NCBI GenBank assembly: GCA_029961685.1
Contig: JARWKL010000069.1
Coordinates: 1-64,000, forward strand
Reading direction: 5' to 3'
DNA length: 64,000 nt
Origin: Aristolochia californica
Taxonomy: Eukaryota > Streptophyta > Magnoliopsida > Piperales > Aristolochiaceae
A program made the translations under genes and the position numbers. The notes beneath the pieces were generated by a model that saw nothing but the letters and a program-made list of their open reading frames with translations, had not been told where the DNA came from and did no database searches. Within the stretch, counting starts at the first letter, position 1, and each line of letters begins with the position of its first letter. Below, one piece after another: positions 38,774 through 52,213 of the stretch.

Positions 38774-40117
38774 GTGGAATTTCCCAAACATGGATTTTGG
38801 GGCTCATTTTTAGTGCCTGAAATAATTATCTATGGTTATCGAAACTTTTTTGCACACATGAACTCTAAAATTTTCGTTTTGTTGCGATCTTATATCTATT
38901 TTGTTTACGAGGAAAAATGGGAGAGCACAACTTTGGACCCGAAAAAAAAAAAAAATTTGAACATCCCAAATGGAAATGCACAAATGCTGAGAGAGATAAT
39001 TCCAAAAAGCAAAAAGTGATTTTTAAGGATAAGCAAAAAGTGGGTTGGTAAATATCCAACCACATGAGAATTGGACTTTTTCAACTCCCCCTAATTTTTG
39101 GATCATTAGGCCACTTGCATCCTCAACTTGCTTGTGGCATGCACATCAACCACACATAAAGCATGTTGGGATCAGTTAGAAGTCCCTTTCTTATAAAATT
39201 CCACCAAGCTATTATTAGGGGGTTGTACTAGGGGAATTTCCCAAACATGGATTTTGGGGCTCATTTTTAGTGCCTGAAATAATTCTCTATAGTTTTCGAA
39301 TTTTTTTTGCACACATGAACTCTAAAATTTTCGTTTTGTTGCGATCTTATATCTTTTTTGTTTACGAGGAAAAATGGGAGAGCACAAGTTTGGACCCGAA
39401 AAAAAAAAAAATTTGAACATCCCAAATGGAAAAGCACAAATGCTGAGAGAGATAATTCCAAAAAGCAAAAAGTGGGTTGGTAAATATCCAACCACTTGAG
39501 AATTTGATTTTTTCTACTCCCCCTAATTTTTGGATCATTAGGCCACTTGCAAACTCAACATGCATGTGGCATGCACATCCACCACACTTAAAGCATGTTG
39601 GGATCAGTTAGAAGTCCCTTTCCTATAAAATTCCACCAAGCTATTATTAGGGGGTTGTACTTGTGGAATTTCCCTAACATGGATTTTGGGGTTCATTTGT
39701 GGTGCCTGAAATAATTCTCTATAGTTTTCGAATTTTTTTTGCACACATGAACTCTACAATTTTCGTTTGGTGGCAATCTTATATCTATTTTGTTTACGAG
39801 GAAAAATGGGAGAGCACAAGTTTGGACCCAAAAAAAAAAAAATTTGAACATCCCAAATTGAAATGCACAAATGCTGAGAGAGATAATTCCACAAAGCAAA
39901 AAGTGATTTTTAAGGATAGGCAAAAAGTGGGTTGGTAAATATCCAACCACTTGAGAATTTGATTTTTTCTAGTCCCCCTAATTTTTTGATCATTAGGCCA
40001 CTTGCATCCTCAACATGCTTGTGGCATGCACATCCACCACACTTAAAGCATGTTGGGATCAGTTAGAAGTCCCTTTCTTATAAAATTCCACCAAGCTATT
40101 TTTAGGGGGTTGTACTA
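38774..40117 (+). repeat. HOR unit 30
   Basis: Conversion pair (39173, 39191), B2, t at site 889 (39662), GG, c at site 984. Same allele string as unit 28. Confidence 0.96.
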
Positions 40118-41461
40118 GTGGAATTTCCCAAACATGGATTTTGGGGCTCATTTTTAGTGCCTGAAATAATTATCTATGGTTATCGAAACTTTTTTGCACA
40201 CATGAACTCTAAAATTTTCGTTTTGTTGCGATCTTATATCTATTTTGTTTACGAGGAAAAATGGGAGAGCACAACTTTGGACCCGAAAAAAAAAAAAAAT
40301 TTGAACATCCCAAATGGAAATGCACAAATGCTGAGAGAGATAATTCCAAAAAGCAAAAAGTGATTTTTAAGGATAAGCAAAAAGTGGGTTGGTAAATATC
40401 CAACCACATGAGAATTGGACTTTTTCAACTCCCCCTAATTTTTGGATCATTAGGCCACTTGCATCCTCAACTTGCTTGTGGCATGCACATCAACCACACA
40501 TAAAGCATGTTGGGATCAGTTAGAAGTCCCTTTCTTATAAAATTCCACCAAGCTATTATTAGGGGGTTGTACTAGGGGAATTTCCCAAACATGGATTTTG
40601 GGGCTCATTTTTAGTGCCTGAAATAATTCTCTATAGTTTTCGAATTTTTTTTGCACACATGAACTCTAAAATTTTCGTTTTGTTGCGATCTTATATCTTT
40701 TTTGTTTACGAGGAAAAATGGGAGAGCACAAGTTTGGACCCGAAAAAAAAAAAAATTTGAACATCCCAAATGGAAAAGCACAAATGCTGAGAGAGATAAT
40801 TCCAAAAAGCAAAAAGTGGGTTGGTAAATATCCAACCACTTGAGAATTTGATTTTTTCTACTCCCCCTAATTTTTGGATCATTAGGCCACTTGCAAACTC
40901 AACATGCATGTGGCATGCACATCCACCACACTTAAAGCATGTTGGGATCAGTTAGAAGTCCCTTTCCTATAAAATTCCACCAAGCTATTATTAGGGGGTT
41001 GTACTAGTGGAATTTCCCTAACATGGATTTTGGGGTTCATTTGTGGTGCCTGAAATAATTCTCTATAGTTTTCGAATTTTTTTTGCACACATGAACTCTA
41101 CAATTTTCGTTTGGTGGCAATCTTATATCTATTTTGTTTACGAGGAAAAATGGGAGAGCACAAGTTTGGACCCAAAAAAAAAAAAATTTGAACATCCCAA
41201 ATTGAAATGCACAAATGCTGAGAGAGATAATTCCACAAAGCAAAAAGTGATTTTTAAGGATAGGCAAAAAGTGGGTTGGTAAATATCCAACCACTTGAGA
41301 ATTTGATTTTTTCTAGTCCCCCTAATTTTTTGATCATTAGGCCACTTGCATCCTCAACATGCTTGTGGCATGCACATCCACCACACTTAAAGCATGTTGG
41401 GATCAGTTAGAAGTCCCTTTCTTATAAAATTCCACCAAGCTATTTTTAGGGGGTTGTACTA
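40118..41461 (+). repeat. HOR unit 31
   Basis: Conversion pair (40517, 40535), B2, a at site 889, GG, c at site 984. Last unit of block 3. Confidence 0.96.
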
Positions 41462-42805
41462 GTGGAATTTCCCAAACATGGATTTTGGGGCTCATTTTTA
41501 GTGCCTGAAATAATTATCTATGGTTATCGAAACTTTTTTGCACACATGAACTCTAAAATTTTCGTTTTGTTGCGATCTTATATCTATTTTGTTTACGAGG
41601 AAAAATGGGAGAGCACAACTTTGGACCCGAAAAAAAAAAAAAATTTGAACATCCCAAATGGAAATGCACAAATGCTGAGAGAGATAATTCCAAAAAGCAA
41701 AAAGTGATTTTTAAGGATAAGCAAAAAGCGGGTTGGTAAATATCCAACCACATGAGAATTGGACTTTTTCAACTCCCCCTAATTTTTGGATCATTAGGCC
41801 ACTTGCATCCTCAACTTGCTTGTGGCATGCACATCAACCACACATAAAGCATGTTGGGATTAGTTAGAAGTCCCTTTCCTATAAAATTCCACCAAGCTAT
41901 TATTAGGGGGTTGTACTAGGGGAATTTCCCAAACATGGATTTTGGGGCTCATTTTTAGTGCCTGAAATAATTCTCTATAGTTTTCGAATTTTTTTTGCAC
42001 ACATGAACTCTAAAATTTTCGTTTTGTTGCGATCTTATATCTTTTTTGTTTACGAGGAAAAATGGGAGAGCACAAGTTTGGACCCGAAAAAAAAAAGAAT
42101 TTGAACATCCCAAATGGAAAAGCACAAATGCTGAGAGAGATAATTCCAAAAAGCAAAAAGTGGGTTGGTAAATATCCAACCACTTGAGAATTTGATTTTT
42201 TCTACTCCCCCTAATTTTTGGATCATTAGGCCACTTGCAAACTCAACATGCATGTGGCATGCACATCCACCACACTTAAAGCATGTTGGGATCAGTTAGA
42301 AGTCCCTTTCCTATAAAATTCCACCAAGCTATTATTAGGGGGTTGTACTAGTGGAATTTCCCTAACATGGATTTTGGGGTTCATTTGTAGTGCCTGAAAT
42401 AATTCTCTATAGTTTTCGAATTTTTTTTGCACACATGAACTCTACAATTTTCGTTTGGTGGCAATCTTATATCTATTTTGTTTACGAGGAAAAATGGGAG
42501 AGCACAAGTTTGGACCCAAAAAAAAAAAAATTTGAACATCCCAAATTGAAATGCACAAATGCTGAGAGAGATAATTCCACAAAGCAAAAAGTGATTTTTA
42601 AGGATAGGCAAAAAGTGGGTTGGTAAATATCCAACCACTTGAGAATTTGATTTTTTCTAGTCCCCCTAATTTTTTGATCATTAGGCCACTTGCATCCTCA
42701 ACATGCTTGTGGCATGCACATCCACCACACTTAAAGCATGTTGGGATCAGTTAGAAGTCCCTTTCTTATAAAATTCCACCAAGCTATTTTTAGGGGGTTG
42801 TACTA
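41462..42805 (+). repeat. HOR unit 32
   Basis: First block-4 unit: agCggg (41729), B1, AG, c at site 984. Confidence 0.96.
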
Positions 42806-44149
42806 GTGGAATTTCCCAAACATGGATTTTGGGGCTCATTTTTAGTGCCTGAAATAATTATCTATGGTTATCGAAACTTTTTTGCACACATGAACTCTAA
42901 AATTTTCGTTTTGTTGCGATCTTATATCTATTTTGTTTACGAGGAAAAATGGGAGAGCACAACTTTGGACCCGAAAAAAAAAAAAAATTTGAACATCCCA
43001 AATGGAAATGCACAAATGCTGAGAGAGATAATTCCAAAAAGCAAAAAGTGATTTTTAAGGATAAGCAAAAAGCGGGTTGGTAAATATCCAACCACATGAG
43101 AATTGGACTTTTTCAACTCCCCCTAATTTTTGGATCATTAGGCCACTTGCATCCTCAACTTGCTTGTGGCATGCACATCAACCACACATAAAGCATGTTG
43201 CGATTAGTTAGAAGTCCCTTTCCTATAAAATTCCACCAAGCTATTATTAGGGGGTTGTACTAGGGGAATTTCCCAAACATGGATTTTGGGGCTCATTTTT
43301 AGTGCCTGAAATAATTCTCTATAGTTTTCGAATTTTTTTTGCACACATGAACTCTAAAATTTTCGTTTTGTTGCGATCTTATATCTTTTTTGTTTACGAG
43401 GAAAAATGGGAGAGCACAAGTTTGGACCCGAAAAAAAAAAGAATTTGAACATCCCAAATGGAAAAGCACAAATGCTGAGAGAGATAATTCCAAAAAGCAA
43501 AAAGTGGGTTGGTAAATATCCAACCACTTGAGAATTTGATTTTTTCTACTCCCCCTAATTTTTGGATCATTAGGCCACTTGCAAACTCAACATGCATGTG
43601 GCATGCACATCCACCACACTTAAAGCATGTTGGGATCAGTTAGAAGTCCCTTTCCTATAAAATTCCACCAAGCTATTATTAGGGGGTTGTACTAGTGGAA
43701 TTTCCCTAACATGGATTTTGGGGTTCATTTGTAGTGCCTGAAATAATTCTCTATAGTTTTCGAATTTTTTTTGCACACATGAACTCTACAATTTTCGTTT
43801 GGTGGCAATCTTACATCTATTTTGTTTACGAGGAAAAATGGGAGAGCACAAGTTTGGACCCAAAAAAAAAAAAATTTGAACATCCCAAATTGAAATGCAC
43901 AAATGCTGAGAGAGATAATTCCACAAAGCAAAAAGTGATTTTTAAGGATAGGCAAAAAGTGGGTTGGTAAATATCCAACCACTTGAGAATTTGATTTTTT
44001 CTAGTCCCCCTAATTTTTTGATCATTAGGCCACTTGCATCCTCAACATGCTTGTGGCATGCACATCCACCACACTTAAAGCATGTTGGGATCAGTTAGAA
44101 GTCCCTTTCTTATAAAATTCCACCAAGCTATTTTTAGGGGGTTGTACTA
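42806..44149 (+). repeat. HOR unit 33
   Basis: agCggg, private g-to-c at 43201 ('gttgcgattag'), B1, c at site 984, c at site 1009 (43814, 'cttacatc'). Confidence 0.96.
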
Positions 44150-45493
44150 GTGGAATTTCCCAAACATGGATTTTGGGGCTCATTTTTAGTGCCTGAAATA
44201 ATTATCTATGGTTATCGAAACTTTTTTGCACACATGAACTCTAAAATTTTCGTTTTGTTGCGATCTTATATCTATTTTGTTTACGAGGAAAAATGGGAGA
44301 GCACAACTTTGGACCCGAAAAAAAAAAAAAATTTGAACATCCCAAATGGAAATGCACAAATGCTGAGAGAGATAATTCCAAAAAGCAAAAAGTGATTTTT
44401 AAGGATAAGCAAAAAGCGGGTTGGTAAATATCCAACCACATGAGAATTGGACTTTTTCAACTCCCCCTAATTTTTGGATCATTAGGCCACTTGCATCCTC
44501 AACTTGCTTGTGGCATGCACATCAACCACACATAAAGCATGTTGGGATTAGTTAGAAGTCCCTTTCCTATAAAATTCCACCAAGCTATTATTAGGGGGTT
44601 GTACTAGGGGAATTTCCCAAACATGGATTTTGGGGCTCATTTTTAGTGCCTGAAATAATTCTCTATAGTTTTCGAATTTTTTTTGCACACATGAACTCTA
44701 AAATTTTCGTTTTGTTGCGATCTTATATCTTTTTTGTTTACGAGGAAAAATGGGAGAGCACAAGTTTGGACCCGAAAAAAAAAAGAATTTGAACATCCCA
44801 AATGGAAAAGCACAAATGCTGAGAGAGATAATTCCAAAAAGCAAAAAGTGGGTTGGTAAATATCCAACCACTTGAGAATTTGATTTTTTCTACTCCCCCT
44901 AATTTTTGGATCATTAGGCCACTTGCAAACTCAACATGCATGTGGCATGCACATCCACCACACTTAAAGCATGTTGGGATCAGTTAGAAGTCCCTTTCCT
45001 ATAAAATTCCACCAAGCTATTATTAGGGGGTTGTACTAGTGGAATTTCCCTAACATGGATTTTGGGGTTCATTTGTAGTGCCTGAAATAATTCTCTATAG
45101 TTTTCGAATTTTTTTTGCACACATGAACTCTACAATTTTCGTTTGGTGGCAATCTTATATCTATTTTGTTTACGAGGAAAAATGGGAGAGCACAAGTTTG
45201 GACCCAAAAAAAAAAAAATTTGAACATCCCAAATTGAAATGCACAAATGCTGAGAGAGATAATTCCACAAAGCAAAAAGTGATTTTTAAGGATAGGCAAA
45301 AAGTGGGTTGGTAAATATCCAACCACTTGAGAATTTGATTTTTTCTAGTCCCCCTAATTTTTTGATCATTAGGCCACTTGCATCCTCAACATGCTTGTGG
45401 CATGCACATCCACCACACTTAAAGCATGTTGGGATCAGTTAGAAGTCCCTTTCTTATAAAATTCCACCAAGCTATTTTTAGGGGGTTGTACTA
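44150..45493 (+). repeat. HOR unit 34
   Basis: agCggg, B1, c at site 984, t at site 1009. Confidence 0.96.
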
Positions 45494-46837
45494 GTGGAAT
45501 TTCCCAAACATGGATTTTGGGGCTCATTTTTAGTGCCTGAAATAATTATCTATGGTTATCGAAACTTTTTTGCACACATGAACTCTAAAATTTTCGTTTT
45601 GTTGCGATCTTATATCTATTTTGTTTACGAGGAAAAATGGGAGAGCACAACTTTGGACCCGAAAAAAAAAAAAAATTTGAACATCCCAAATGGAAATGCA
45701 CAAATGCTGAGAGAGATAATTCCAAAAAGCAAAAAGTGATTTTTAAGGATAAGCAAAAAGCGGGTTGGTAAATATCCAACCACATGAGAATTGGACTTTT
45801 TCAACTCCCCCTAATTTTTGGATCATTAGGCCACTTGCATCCTCAACTTGCTTGTGGCATGCACATCAACCACACATAAAGCATGTTGGGATTAGTTAGA
45901 AGTCCCTTTCCTATAAAATTCCACCAAGCTATTATTAGGGGGTTGTACTAGGGGAATTTCCCAAACATGGATTTTGGGGCTCATTTTTAGTGCCTGAAAT
46001 AATTCTCTATAGTTTTCGAATTTTTTTTGCACACATGAACTCTAAAATTTTCGTTTTGTTGCGATCTTATATCTTTTTTGTTTACGAGGAAAAATGGGAG
46101 AGCACAAGTTTGGACCCGAAAAAAAAAAGAATTTGAACATCCCAAATGGAAAAGCACAAATGCTGAGAGAGATAATTCCAAAAAGCAAAAAGTGGGTTGG
46201 TAAATATCCAACCACTTGAGAATTTGATTTTTTCTACTCCCCCTAATTTTTGGATCATTAGGCCACTTGCAAACTCAACATGCATGTGGCATGCACATCC
46301 ACCACACTTAAAGCATGTTGGGATCAGTTAGAAGTCCCTTTCCTATAAAATTCCACCAAGCTATTATTAGGGGGTTGTACTAGTGGAATTTCCCTAACAT
46401 GGATTTTGGGGTTCATTTGTAGTGCCTGAAATAATTCTCTATAGTTTTCGAATTTTTTTTGCACACATGAACTCTACAATTTTCGTTTGGTGGCAATCTT
46501 ACATCTATTTTGTTTACGAGGAAAAATGGGAGAGCACAAGTTTGGACCCAAAAAAAAAAAAATTTGAACATCCCAAATTGAAATGCACAAATGCTGAGAG
46601 AGATAATTCCACAAAGCAAAAAGTGATTTTTAAGGATAGGCAAAAAGTGGGTTGGTAAATATCCAACCACTTGAGAATTTGATTTTTTCTAGTCCCCCTA
46701 ATTTTTTGATCATTAGGCCACTTGCATCCTCAACATGCTTGTGGCATGCACATCCACCACACTTAAAGCATGTTGGGATCAGTTAGAAGTCCCTTTCTTA
46801 TAAAATTCCACCAAGCTATTTTTAGGGGGTTGTACTA
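45494..46837 (+). repeat. HOR unit 35
   Basis: agCggg, B1, c at site 984, c at site 1009 (46502). Confidence 0.96.
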
Positions 46838-48181
46838 GTGGAATTTCCCAAACATGGATTTTGGGGCTCATTTTTAGTGCCTGAAATAATTATCTATGGT
46901 TATCGAAACTTTTTTGCACACATGAACTCTAAAATTTTCGTTTTGTTGCGATCTTATATCTATTTTGTTTACGAGGAAAAATGGGAGAGCACAACTTTGG
47001 ACCCGAAAAAAAAAAAAAATTTGAACATCCCAAATGGAAATGCACAAATGCTGAGAGAGATAATTCCAAAAAGCAAAAAGTGATTTTTAAGGATAAGCAA
47101 AAAGCGGGTTGGTAAATATCCAACCACATGAGAATTGGACTTTTTCAACTCCCCCTAATTTTTGGATCATTAGGCCACTTGCATCCTCAACTTGCTTGTG
47201 GCATGCACATCAACCACACATAAAGCATGTTGGGATTAGTTAGAAGTCCCTTTCCTATAAAATTCCACCAAGCTATTATTAGGGGGTTGTACTAGGGGAA
47301 TTTCCCAAACATGGATTTTGGGGCTCATTTTTAGTGCCTGAAATAATTCTCTATAGTTTTCGAATTTTTTTTGCACACATGAACTCTAAAATTTTCGTTT
47401 TGTTGCGATCTTATATCTTTTTTGTTTACGAGGAAAAATGGGAGAGCACAAGTTTGGACCCGAAAAAAAAAAGAATTTGAACATCCCAAATGGAAAAGCA
47501 CAAATGCTGAGAGAGATAATTCCAAAAAGCAAAAAGTGGGTTGGTAAATATCCAACCACTTGAGAATTTGATTTTTTCTACTCCCCCTAATTTTTGGATC
47601 ATTAGGCCACTTGCAAACTCAACATGCATGTGGCATGCACATCCACCACACTTAAAGCATGTTGGGATCAGTTAGAAGTCCCTTTCCTATAAAATTCCAC
47701 CAAGCTATTATTAGGGGGTTGTACTAGTGGAATTTCCCTAACATGGATTTTGGGGTTCATTTGTAGTGCCTGAAATAATTCTCTATAGTTTTCGAATTTT
47801 TTTTGCACACATGAACTCTACAATTTTCGTTTGGTGGCAATCTTATATCTATTTTGTTTACGAGGAAAAATGGGAGAGCACAAGTTTGGACCCAAAAAAA
47901 AAAAAATTTGAACATCCCAAATTGAAATGCACAAATGCTGAGAGAGATAATTCCACAAAGCAAAAAGTGATTTTTAAGGATAGGCAAAAAGTGGGTTGGT
48001 AAATATCCAACCACTTGAGAATTTGATTTTTTCTAGTCCCCCTAATTTTTTGATCATTAGGCCACTTGCATCCTCAACATGCTTGTGGCATGCACATCCA
48101 CCACACTTAAAGCATGTTGGGATCAGTTAGAAGTCCCTTTCTTATAAAATTCCACCAAGCTATTTTTAGGGGGTTGTACTA
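46838..48181 (+). repeat. HOR unit 36
   Basis: agCggg, B1, c at site 984, t at site 1009. Confidence 0.96.
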
Positions 48182-49525
48182 GTGGAATTTCCCAAACATG
48201 GATTTTGGGGCTCATTTTTAGTGCCTGAAATAATTATCTATGGTTATCGAAACTTTTTTGCACACATGAACTCTAAAATTTTCGTTTTGTTGCGATCTTA
48301 TATCTATTTTGTTTACGAGGAAAAATGGGAGAGCACAACTTTGGACCCGAAAAAAAAAAAAAATTTGAACATCCCAAATGGAAATGCACAAATGCTGAGA
48401 GAGATAATTCCAAAAAGCAAAAAGTGATTTTTAAGGATAAGCAAAAAGCGGGTTGGTAAATATCCAACCACATGAGAATTGGACTTTTTCAACTCCCCCT
48501 AATTTTTGGATCATTAGGCCACTTGCATCCTCAACTTGCTTGTGGCATGCACATCAACCACACATAAAGCATGTTGGGATTAGTTAGAAGTCCCTTTCCT
48601 ATAAAATTCCACCAAGCTATTATTAGGGGGTTGTACTAGGGGAATTTCCCAAACATGGATTTTGGGGCTCATTTTTAGTGCCTGAAATAATTCTCTATAG
48701 TTTTCGAATTTTTTTTGCACACATGAACTCTAAAATTTTCGTTTTGTTGCGATCTTATATCTTTTTTGTTTACGAGGAAAAATGGGAGAGCACAAGTTTG
48801 GACCCGAAAAAAAAAAGAATTTGAACATCCCAAATGGAAAAGCACAAATGCTGAGAGAGATAATTCCAAAAAGCAAAAAGTGGGTTGGTAAATATCCAAC
48901 CACTTGAGAATTTGATTTTTTCTACTCCCCCTAATTTTTGGATCATTAGGCCACTTGCAAACTCAACATGCATGTGGCATGCACATCCACCACACTTAAA
49001 GCATGTTGGGATCAGTTAGAAGTCCCTTTCCTATAAAATTCCACCAAGCTATTATTAGGGGGTTGTACTAGTGGAATTTCCCTAACATGGATTTTGGGGT
49101 TCATTTGTAGTGCCTGAAATAATTCTCTATAGTTTTCGAATTTTTTTTGCACACATGAACTCTACAATTTTCGTTTGGTGGCAATCTTACATCTATTTTG
49201 TTTACGAGGAAAAATGGGAGAGCACAAGTTTGGACCCAAAAAAAAAAAAATTTGAACATCCCAAATTGAAATGCACAAATGCTGAGAGAGATAATTCCAC
49301 AAAGCAAAAAGTGATTTTTAAGGATAGGCAAAAAGTGGGTTGGTAAATATCCAACCACTTGAGAATTTGATTTTTTCTAGTCCCCCTAATTTTTTGATCA
49401 TTAGGCCACTTGCATCCTCAACATGCTTGTGGCATGCACATCCACCACACTTAAAGCATGTTGGGATCAGTTAGAAGTCCCTTTCTTATAAAATTCCACC
49501 AAGCTATTTTTAGGGGGTTGTACTA
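48182..49525 (+). repeat. HOR unit 37
   Basis: agCggg, B1, c at site 984, c at site 1009 (49190). Last unit with this allele. Confidence 0.96.
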
Positions 49526-50869
49526 GTGGAATTTCCCAAACATGGATTTTGGGGCTCATTTTTAGTGCCTGAAATAATTATCTATGGTTATCGAAACTTT
49601 TTTGCACACATGAACTCTAAAATTTTCGTTTTGTTGCGATCTTATATCTATTTTGTTTACGAGGAAAAATGGGAGAGCACAACTTTGGACCCGAAAAAAA
49701 AAAAAAATTTGAACATCCCAAATGGAAATGCACAAATGCTGAGAGAGATAATTCCAAAAAGCAAAAAGTGATTTTTAAGGATAAGCAAAAAGCGGGTTGG
49801 TAAATATCCAACCACATGAGAATTGGACTTTTTCAACTCCCCCTAATTTTTGGATCATTAGGCCACTTGCATCCTCAACTTGCTTGTGGCATGCACATCA
49901 ACCACACATAAAGCATGTTGGGATTAGTTAGAAGTCCCTTTCCTATAAAATTCCACCAAGCTATTATTAGGGGGTTGTACTAGGGGAATTTCCCAAACAT
50001 GGATTTTGGGGCTCATTTTTAGTGCCTGAAATAATTCTCTATAGTTTTCGATTTTTTTTTGCACACATGAACTCTAAAATTTTCGTTTTGTTGCGATCTT
50101 ATATCTTTTTTGTTTACGAGGAAAAATGGGAGAGCACAAGTTTGGACCCGAAAAAAAAAAGAATTTGAACATCCCAAATGGAAAAGCACAAATGCTGAGA
50201 GAGATAATTCCAAAAAGCAAAAAGTGGGTTGGTAAATATCCAACCACTTGAGAATTTGATTTTTTCTACTCCCCCTAATTTTTGGATCATTAGGCCACTT
50301 GCAAACTCAACATGCATGTGGCATGCACATCCACCACACTTAAAGCATGTTGGGATCAGTTAGAAGTCCCTTTCCTATAAAATTCCACCAAGCTATTATT
50401 AGGGGGTTGTACTAGTGGAATTTCCCTAACATGGATTTTGGGGTTCATTTGTAGTGCCTGAAATAATTCTCTATAGTTTTCGAATTTTTTTTGCACACAT
50501 GAACTCTACAATTTTCGTTTGGTGGCAATCTTATATCTATTTTGTTTACGAGGAAAAATGGGAGAGCACAAGTTTGGACCCAAAAAAAAAAAAATTTGAA
50601 CATCCCAAATTGAAATGCACAAATGCTGAGAGAGATAATTCCACAAAGCAAAAAGTGATTTTTAAGGATAGGCAAAAAGTGGGTTGGTAAATATCCAACC
50701 ACTTGAGAATTTGATTTTTTCTAGTCCCCCTAATTTTTTGATCATTAGGCCACTTGCATCCTCAACATGCTTGTGGCATGCACATCCACCACACTTAAAG
50801 CATGTTGGGATCAGTTAGAAGTCCCTTTCTTATAAAATTCCACCAAGCTATTTTTAGGGGGTTGTACTA
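49526..50869 (+). repeat. HOR unit 38
   Basis: agCggg, B1, t at site 1009. Private a-to-t at 50052, which lengthens the B T-tract to 9. Confidence 0.96.
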
Positions 50870-52213
50870 GTGGAATTTCCCAAACATGGATTTTGGGGCT
50901 CATTTTTAGTGCCTGAAATAATTATCTATGGTTATCGAAACTTTTTTGCACACATGAACTCTAAAATTTTCGTTTTGTTGCGATCTTATATCTATTTTGT
51001 TTACGAGGAAAAATGGGAGAGCACAACTTTGGACCCGAAAAAAAAAAAAAATTTGAACATCCCAAATGGAAATGCACAAATGCTGAGAGAGATAATTCCA
51101 AAAAGCAAAAAGTGATTTTTAAGGATAAGCAAAAAGCGGGTTGGTAAATATCCAACCACATGAGAATTGGACTTTTTCAACTCCCCCTAATTTTTGGATC
51201 ATTAGGCCACTTGCATCCTCAACTTGCTTGTGGCATGCACATCAACCACACATAAAGCATGTTGGGATTAGTTAGAAGTCCCTTTCCTATAAAATTCCAC
51301 CAAGCTATTATTAGGGGGTTGTACTAGGGGAATTTCCCAAACATGGATTTTGGGGCTCATTTTTAGTGCCTGAAATAATTCTCTATAGTTTTCGAATTTT
51401 TTTTGCACACATGAACTCTAAAATTTTCGTTTTGTTGCGATCTTATATCTTGTTTGTTTACGAGGAAAAATGGGAGAGCACAAGTTTGGACCCGAAAAAA
51501 AAAAGAATTTGAACATCCCAAATGGAAAAGCACAAATGCTGAGAGAGATAATTCCAAAAAGCAAAAAGTGGGTTGGTAAATATCCAACCACTTGAGAATT
51601 TGATTTTTTCTACTCCCCCTAATTTTTGGATCATTAGGCCACTTGCAAACTCAACATGCATGTGGCATGCACATCCACCACACTTAAAGCATGTTGGGAT
51701 CAGTTAGAAGTCCCTTTCCTATAAAATTCCACCAAGCTATTATTAGGGGGTTGTACTAGTGGAATTTCCCTAACATGGATTTTGGGGTTCATTTGTAGTG
51801 CCTGAAATAATTCTCTATAGTTTTCGAATTTTTTTTGCACACATGAACTCTACAATTTTCGTTTGGTGGCAATCTTATATCTATTTTGTTTACGAGGAAA
51901 AATGGGAGAGCACAAGTTTGGACCCAAAAAAAAAAAAATTTGAACATCCCAAATTGAAATGCACAAATGCTGAGAGAGATAATTCCACAAAGCAAAAAGT
52001 GATTTTTAAGGATAGGCAAAAAGTGGGTTGGTAAATATCCAACCACTTGAGAATTTGATTTTTTCTAGTCCCCCTAATTTTTTGATCATTAGGCCACTTG
52101 CATCCTCAACATGCTTGTGGCATGCACATCCACCACACTTAAAGCATGTTGGGATCAGTTAGAAGTCCCTTTCTTATAAAATTCCACCAAGCTATTTTTA
52201 GGGGGTTGTACTA
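50870..52213 (+). repeat. HOR unit 39
   Basis: agCggg, B1, c at site 984. Private t-to-g in B at 51452 ('atcttgtttg'). Confidence 0.96.

Larger units (their letters stand above)
16382..41461 (+). repeat. Array block 3: divergent HOR subfamily (units 13-31)
   Basis: The block is 25,080 bp, which is 18 x 1344 + 888. It is defined by B2/B3 alleles in place of B1, by GG (or GA) in place of AG at unit positions 928-929, and by reversion of A to agTggg. It holds the 888-bp deleted unit (21758-22645), five A-to-C conversion pairs, and a copied segment with a 6720-bp offset. The C allele at 984 is 'a' except in units 28, 30 and 31. Confidence 0.85.
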
